Shown piece by piece: positions 6,885 to 8,466 of a stretch of DNA of 8,466 nucleotides (position 1 is its first letter; each line of letters starts with the position of its first letter). The stretch lies in NCBI GenBank assembly GCA_016764015.1, contig JAESSR010000109.1, positions 1 through 8,466 on the forward strand. Reading direction: 5' to 3'. The stretch comes from Phycisphaerales bacterium. Its GTDB lineage: Bacteria; Planctomycetota; Phycisphaerae; Phycisphaerales; UBA1924. The notes beneath the pieces were generated by a model. The model was not told the DNA's origin. It saw only the letters and a list, made by a program, of their open reading frames with translations, and did no database searches. Made by a program: the position numbers and the translations under genes.

Positions 6885-7694
6885 ATGAATACGAAACTCT
6901 TGATCGGCACAGCAACATTATCCTGCCTAGCAATCCATACCGCAGCAGATGTTGTTATTTTTGAAAATGACAACCCAGCCTTTAGAGTGGGATATGCAAG
7001 CGCTTTTTTCCCAAGCATATACCAGAGGCTCGACATCACAATGGACGCATGGAACCAACCCCCCGTGTTCAGAGAACCCACCCCGTCTATGCCTGGGGAG
7101 TTCTCCTTTAGCTACGCACCAGCCGGCACTTCTGGCGGTAGCTCATACAAGTCAGTAGGCGGGTTCCAAACCCTCGACATAGCCCTCGGCTCCCCGGTGC
7201 CCACTCGTATCTTTTCTCACGGTACCTGGGTCAATGTCACTTATCTCAATGTTCCGATGAATGCCCCCGCGGGGTATGTAGTGGATGCGACTACAAATTT
7301 TGTGCCGCAAGGACTCGACATCTATGTCAGCAATGCGGATCTCCCAAACGGCTCGCTTGTTTCAGACACATTAATCACCATGCCTATTTCGCTGACTATT
7401 GATGGCCAGCCTCACTACGGCTTTATCGAAATCGAAAAACTAATTAGCGATGACTCTTTCTCATGGAACGCTGTTCGTTGGGGATACGAAACAACACCAG
7501 ACACTGCATTCACCATTCCTTCATCTTGCCATGCCGACCTGAATAACGACGGCCAACTGAATATATTTGACATCAGTTCTTTCCTCAGCGCCTTCGGCAT
7601 TGGAGATCTCTCCGTCGATTTCACTGGCGATGGCAAACTCAACTTCTTTGATGTCAGCGAATTCCTCATCCTATATTCCGCAGGATGTCCATAA
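6885..7694 (+). CDS. Secreted protein with C-terminal dockerin-like EF-hand pair
   Basis: The 269-residue product starts with a signal peptide (MNTKLLIGTATLSCLAIHTAA, cleavage probably after Ala21). The next 190 residues are beta-rich, with aromatics and Gly/Ser/Pro, and match no family I can name. The C-terminal 55 residues (from Cys215) form two calcium-binding-like loops, DLNNDGQLNIFD (218-229) and DFTGDGKLNFFD (245-256), each followed by a short helix, and end in AGCP. Phycisphaerae carry many exported proteins with this GC-bounded duplicated EF-hand end, which is thought to act in attachment or assembly outside the cell. The ATG at 6885 follows AAAGGG by six bases and a good promoter. 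It stands alone: no same-strand partner is close, and a hairpin repeat starts right after the stop. Confidence 0.9.
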   Translation: MNTKLLIGTATLSCLAIHTAADVVIFENDNPAFRVGYASAFFPSIYQRLDITMDAWNQPPVFREPTPSMPGEFSFSYAPAGTSGGSSYKSVGGFQTLDIALGSPVPTRIFSHGTWVNVTYLNVPMNAPAGYVVDATTNFVPQGLDIYVSNADLPNGSLVSDTLITMPISLTIDGQPHYGFIEIEKLISDDSFSWNAVRWGYETTPDTAFTIPSSCHADLNNDGQLNIFDISSFLSAFGIGDLSVDFTGDGKLNFFDVSEFLILYSAGCP

Positions 7695-7713
7695 GCCGCC
7701 GGGTGCCCGCCAT

Positions 7714-7769
7714 CTCTTCGGTGCCCTCCTTCGCCCGTCTTCGGCGAAGGAGGTCTTCAATCAACCACG
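7714..7769 (+). repeat. 56-base hairpin repeat, copy 1
   Basis: This copy matches 7945-8000 at 54 of 56 positions by eye. Its core is a perfect 11-bp inverted repeat, CCTCCTTCGCC (7725-7735) and GGCGAAGGAGG (7743-7753), with loop CGTCTTC. It starts 20 bases after the stop of the dockerin-like gene and could act as a transcript end, although no T-run follows. Confidence 0.85.
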
Positions 7770-7777
7770 CCGGGTGC

Positions 7778-7807
7778 CCCGACGGAGCGGTCTTCCGCTC
7801 CTTCGGG
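7778..7807 (+). repeat. 30-nt interrupted hairpin A
   Basis: Outer arms CCCGA (7778-7782) and TCGGG (7803-7807), a 1x1 mismatch (C7783/T7802), inner arms GGAGCGG (7784-7790) and CCGCTCC (7795-7801), and a TCTT loop. The layout is the same as the hairpin at 7830-7859. The sequence GCCGGGTGCCC just before and overlapping it (7769-7779) is also found at 7698-7708. Confidence 0.75.
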
Positions 7808-7829
7808 AGGATTACCAACTCATCGTAAA

Positions 7830-7859
7830 CCCGAAGGAGGATAAGAATCCTCCGTCGGG
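7830..7859 (+). repeat. 30-nt interrupted hairpin B
   Basis: Outer arms CCCGA (7830-7834) and TCGGG (7855-7859), a 1x1 mismatch (A7835/G7854), inner arms GGAGGAT (7836-7842) and ATCCTCC (7847-7853), and an AAGA loop. It keeps the architecture of hairpin A although the inner-stem sequence differs, so both arms changed together. The 16-base flanks 7772-7787 and 7850-7865 can also pair with each other with one mismatch, enclosing both hairpins in an alternative fold. Confidence 0.75.
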
Positions 7860-7944
7860 CCACCCATATCTATTCAGACCGAGAATCACAAACAATCTCC
7901 CCATCCCTCTCCCCACTCCACCACCACACCCACCAATCCGCAGG

Positions 7945-8000
7945 CTCTTCTGTGCCCTCCTTCGCCCGTCTTCGGCGAAGGAGGTCTTCAAACAACCACG
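7945..8000 (+). repeat. 56-base hairpin repeat, copy 2
   Basis: Second copy of the unit at 7714-7769, differing at two positions (7951 and the base before CAACCACG). The 11-bp stem is conserved at 7956-7966 and 7974-7984, with an identical loop. The sharp edges of the identity suggest a recent duplication or a mobile palindromic unit. Confidence 0.85.
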
Positions 8001-8027
8001 ACCACCAATCCTCCTTCACCCTTCGCA

Positions 8028-8055
8028 CCTCCGCGTGATCTCCGCGCCCTCTGCG
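8028..8055 (+). repeat. CTCYGCG short tandem-like repeat
   Basis: CTCCGCG occurs at 8029 and 8040, and CTCTGCG at 8049, separated by 4 and 2 bases and followed by TTAAA. Similar cttcgc-ctccgcg-ctctgcgtt strings are, from general recollection, dispersed intergenic repeats in several bacterial phyla including planctomycetes. I assign no function. Confidence 0.45.
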
Positions 8056-8087
8056 TTAAACTCTTCCTCCCCTCCCCCATTCCCCGC

Positions 8088-8093
8088 TACAAT
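8088..8093 (+). promoter_or_regulatory. Possible -10 element for the TPP riboswitch transcript
   Basis: TACAAT (8088-8093) matches the -10 consensus at five of six positions and would start transcription near 8100, where the riboswitch P1 stem begins. No -35 hexamer lies at the proper distance, so this is a moderate call. Confidence 0.5.
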
Positions 8094-8100
8094 ACCCCAA

Positions 8101-8179
8101 CTGCTCGGGGCGCACCCAAATGGATGCTGAGAAGAACCCGTAGAACCTGATCCGGCTCAACCCGGCGGAGGGAATGCAG
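8101..8179 (+). promoter_or_regulatory. TPP (thi-box) riboswitch
   Basis: This is a cis-acting RNA that binds thiamine pyrophosphate and controls the gene behind it. P1 is formed by CTGC (8101-8104) and GCAG (8176-8179). The conserved core is present in order: TCGGGG at the 5' side, GCTGAGA (8126-8132), the ACCC segment, GAACCTGATC (about 8143-8152), a CCGG/CCGG-type P4 stem, and the closing GAGGGAA (8169-8174). Overall length and motif spacing fit the bacterial class. It lies 60 bases upstream of the ATG at 8240. Confidence 0.95.
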
Positions 8180-8180
8180 A

Positions 8181-8200
8181 CTGTCGCCTCAAACCGACAG
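8181..8200 (+). promoter_or_regulatory. Hairpin just after the riboswitch
   Basis: CTGTCG (8181-8186) and CGACAG (8195-8200) form a 6-bp stem. ATGC (8174-8177), which overlaps the P1 3' strand, can also pair with GCAT (8205-8208) to extend this stem. This structure could compete with P1 and so belong to the switching part of the leader. No T-run follows, so a terminator role is unlikely. Confidence 0.5.
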
Positions 8201-8206
8201 CCACGC

Positions 8207-8235
8207 ATACTCCCCGCACACACATATGGGAGTAT
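8207..8235 (+). promoter_or_regulatory. Shine-Dalgarno-masking hairpin of the riboswitch expression platform
   Basis: ATACTCCC (8207-8214) and GGGAGTAT (8228-8235) are perfect 8-bp complements around a 13-base CA-rich loop. The GGGAG in the 3' arm is the only good ribosome binding site for the ATG at 8240, so the stem would block translation when formed. This fits the common TPP mechanism of hiding the ribosome site when the ligand binds. Confidence 0.7.
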
Positions 8236-8239
8236 CCAA

Positions 8240-8466
8240 ATGACCAACTATCCAAAAACAACCCCCGCCCACCTCGCCATCACTTCCCCCGCAGGCAAAG
8301 CCGTCAGCCTTACGACTAAAAATATAAACAGTTTCAAAACCGCCGACGACATGAAGAACGCCTTCCGCACCGTCCAGCCCGGCCCCGCCATCGAAAACTC
8401 CAACTACCCCCTCCCAGTCCACGGCGCCTACAACCCCGGCACCGATATCGATGCCCCAACCCCGGG
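8240..8466 (+). CDS. Unidentified TPP-riboswitch-controlled protein (partial, runs off the right edge)
   Basis: The ATG at 8240 follows GGGAG (8228-8232) by seven bases and begins a frame that stays open to the window end, giving 75 residues. The N-terminus begins MTNYPKTTPAHLAITSPAG and the visible part ends near GTDIDAPTP. There is no signal peptide or membrane segment, which argues against a thiamine transporter. Genes behind TPP riboswitches usually make or import thiamine, with thiC the commonest, but I do not see the expected ThiC N-terminal motifs, and the catalytic C-terminal part would lie outside the window. The link to thiamine rests on the riboswitch, not on the protein. Confidence 0.75.
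   Translation, partial: MTNYPKTTPAHLAITSPAGKAVSLTTKNINSFKTADDMKNAFRTVQPGPAIENSNYPLPVHGAYNPGTDIDAPTP

Larger units (their letters stand above)
7695..8100. other. Gene-free, repeat-rich intergenic region
   Basis: No frame here gives a believable protein; the open frame at 7567-8130 runs through hairpins and is Ser/Pro-rich. The stretch holds a duplicated 56-base hairpin unit, two related 30-nt hairpins, a pyrimidine- and CA-rich segment (about 7866-7944), a CTCYGCG triplet repeat (8029-8055), and a -10-like element just before the riboswitch. Confidence 0.7.

Noticed and set aside
7695..8000. Possible CRISPR array because of regularly placed hairpin repeats
   Set aside because: There are only two 56-base copies 231 bases apart, with no uniform spacers and no cas genes.
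7567..8130. Plus-strand 187-codon open frame through the repeat region
   Set aside because: It begins inside the EF-hand module in another frame, reads through hairpin repeats and gives a Ser/Pro-rich low-complexity translation.
8390..8466. GTDIDAPTP near the right edge resembling the HxGxDIxAP motif of M23 peptidases
   Set aside because: There is no signal peptide, the His spacing is not right, and the window ends before any supporting motif.

Overview
The window looks like a chromosomal piece of a planctomycete, most probably of class Phycisphaerae. This is inferred from protein signatures, not from a marker gene. The signatures are a secreted protein ending in a duplicated EF-hand/dockerin-like module bounded by Cys and a terminal Cys-Pro, a PEP-CTERM-type sorting tail (PAPG, hydrophobic stretch, RRRR), a membrane protein with an N-terminal CxxC...CxxC zinc ribbon, and a complete bacterial copy of topoisomerase VI.

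Layout. At the left edge is the 3' end of an unidentified plus-strand gene (1-101), followed by a hairpin and a bidirectional terminator. Three minus-strand genes follow: ndk, nucleoside diphosphate kinase (230-700); a zinc-ribbon multi-pass membrane protein (808-1572); and a secreted PEP-CTERM protein (1682-2359), with a strong minus-strand terminator between the last two. A gene-free stretch of about 330 bases separates these from the topoisomerase VI locus. There the ATPase subunit B (2688-4601, plus) and the DNA-cleaving subunit A (5513-6712, plus) are split by a minus-strand gene (4628-5494). That gene encodes a membrane-anchored protein with a chymotrypsin-like serine protease domain. 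A plus-strand secreted protein with a dockerin-like C-terminus (6885-7694) follows, preceded by a near-consensus sigma-70 promoter.

The right end is regulatory and repetitive. Bases 7695-8100 hold no convincing gene. They contain a 56-base direct repeat carrying an 11-bp hairpin (two copies), and between the copies two related 30-nt hairpins whose arms differ in sequence but keep perfect pairing. Bases 8101-8179 are a TPP riboswitch. It is followed by two hairpins, the second of which buries the Shine-Dalgarno sequence of a partial gene (8240 to the window end) whose product I could not identify.

How the genes relate. The topoisomerase subunits should form an A2B2 enzyme that relaxes or decatenates DNA. 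The riboswitch places the last gene under thiamine pyrophosphate control. The secreted proteins appear to be independent single transcription units. The most unusual points are the split topoisomerase VI locus with an antisense protease, the covarying hairpin array, and the riboswitch coupled to a start-site-masking hairpin in front of an unrecognised gene.
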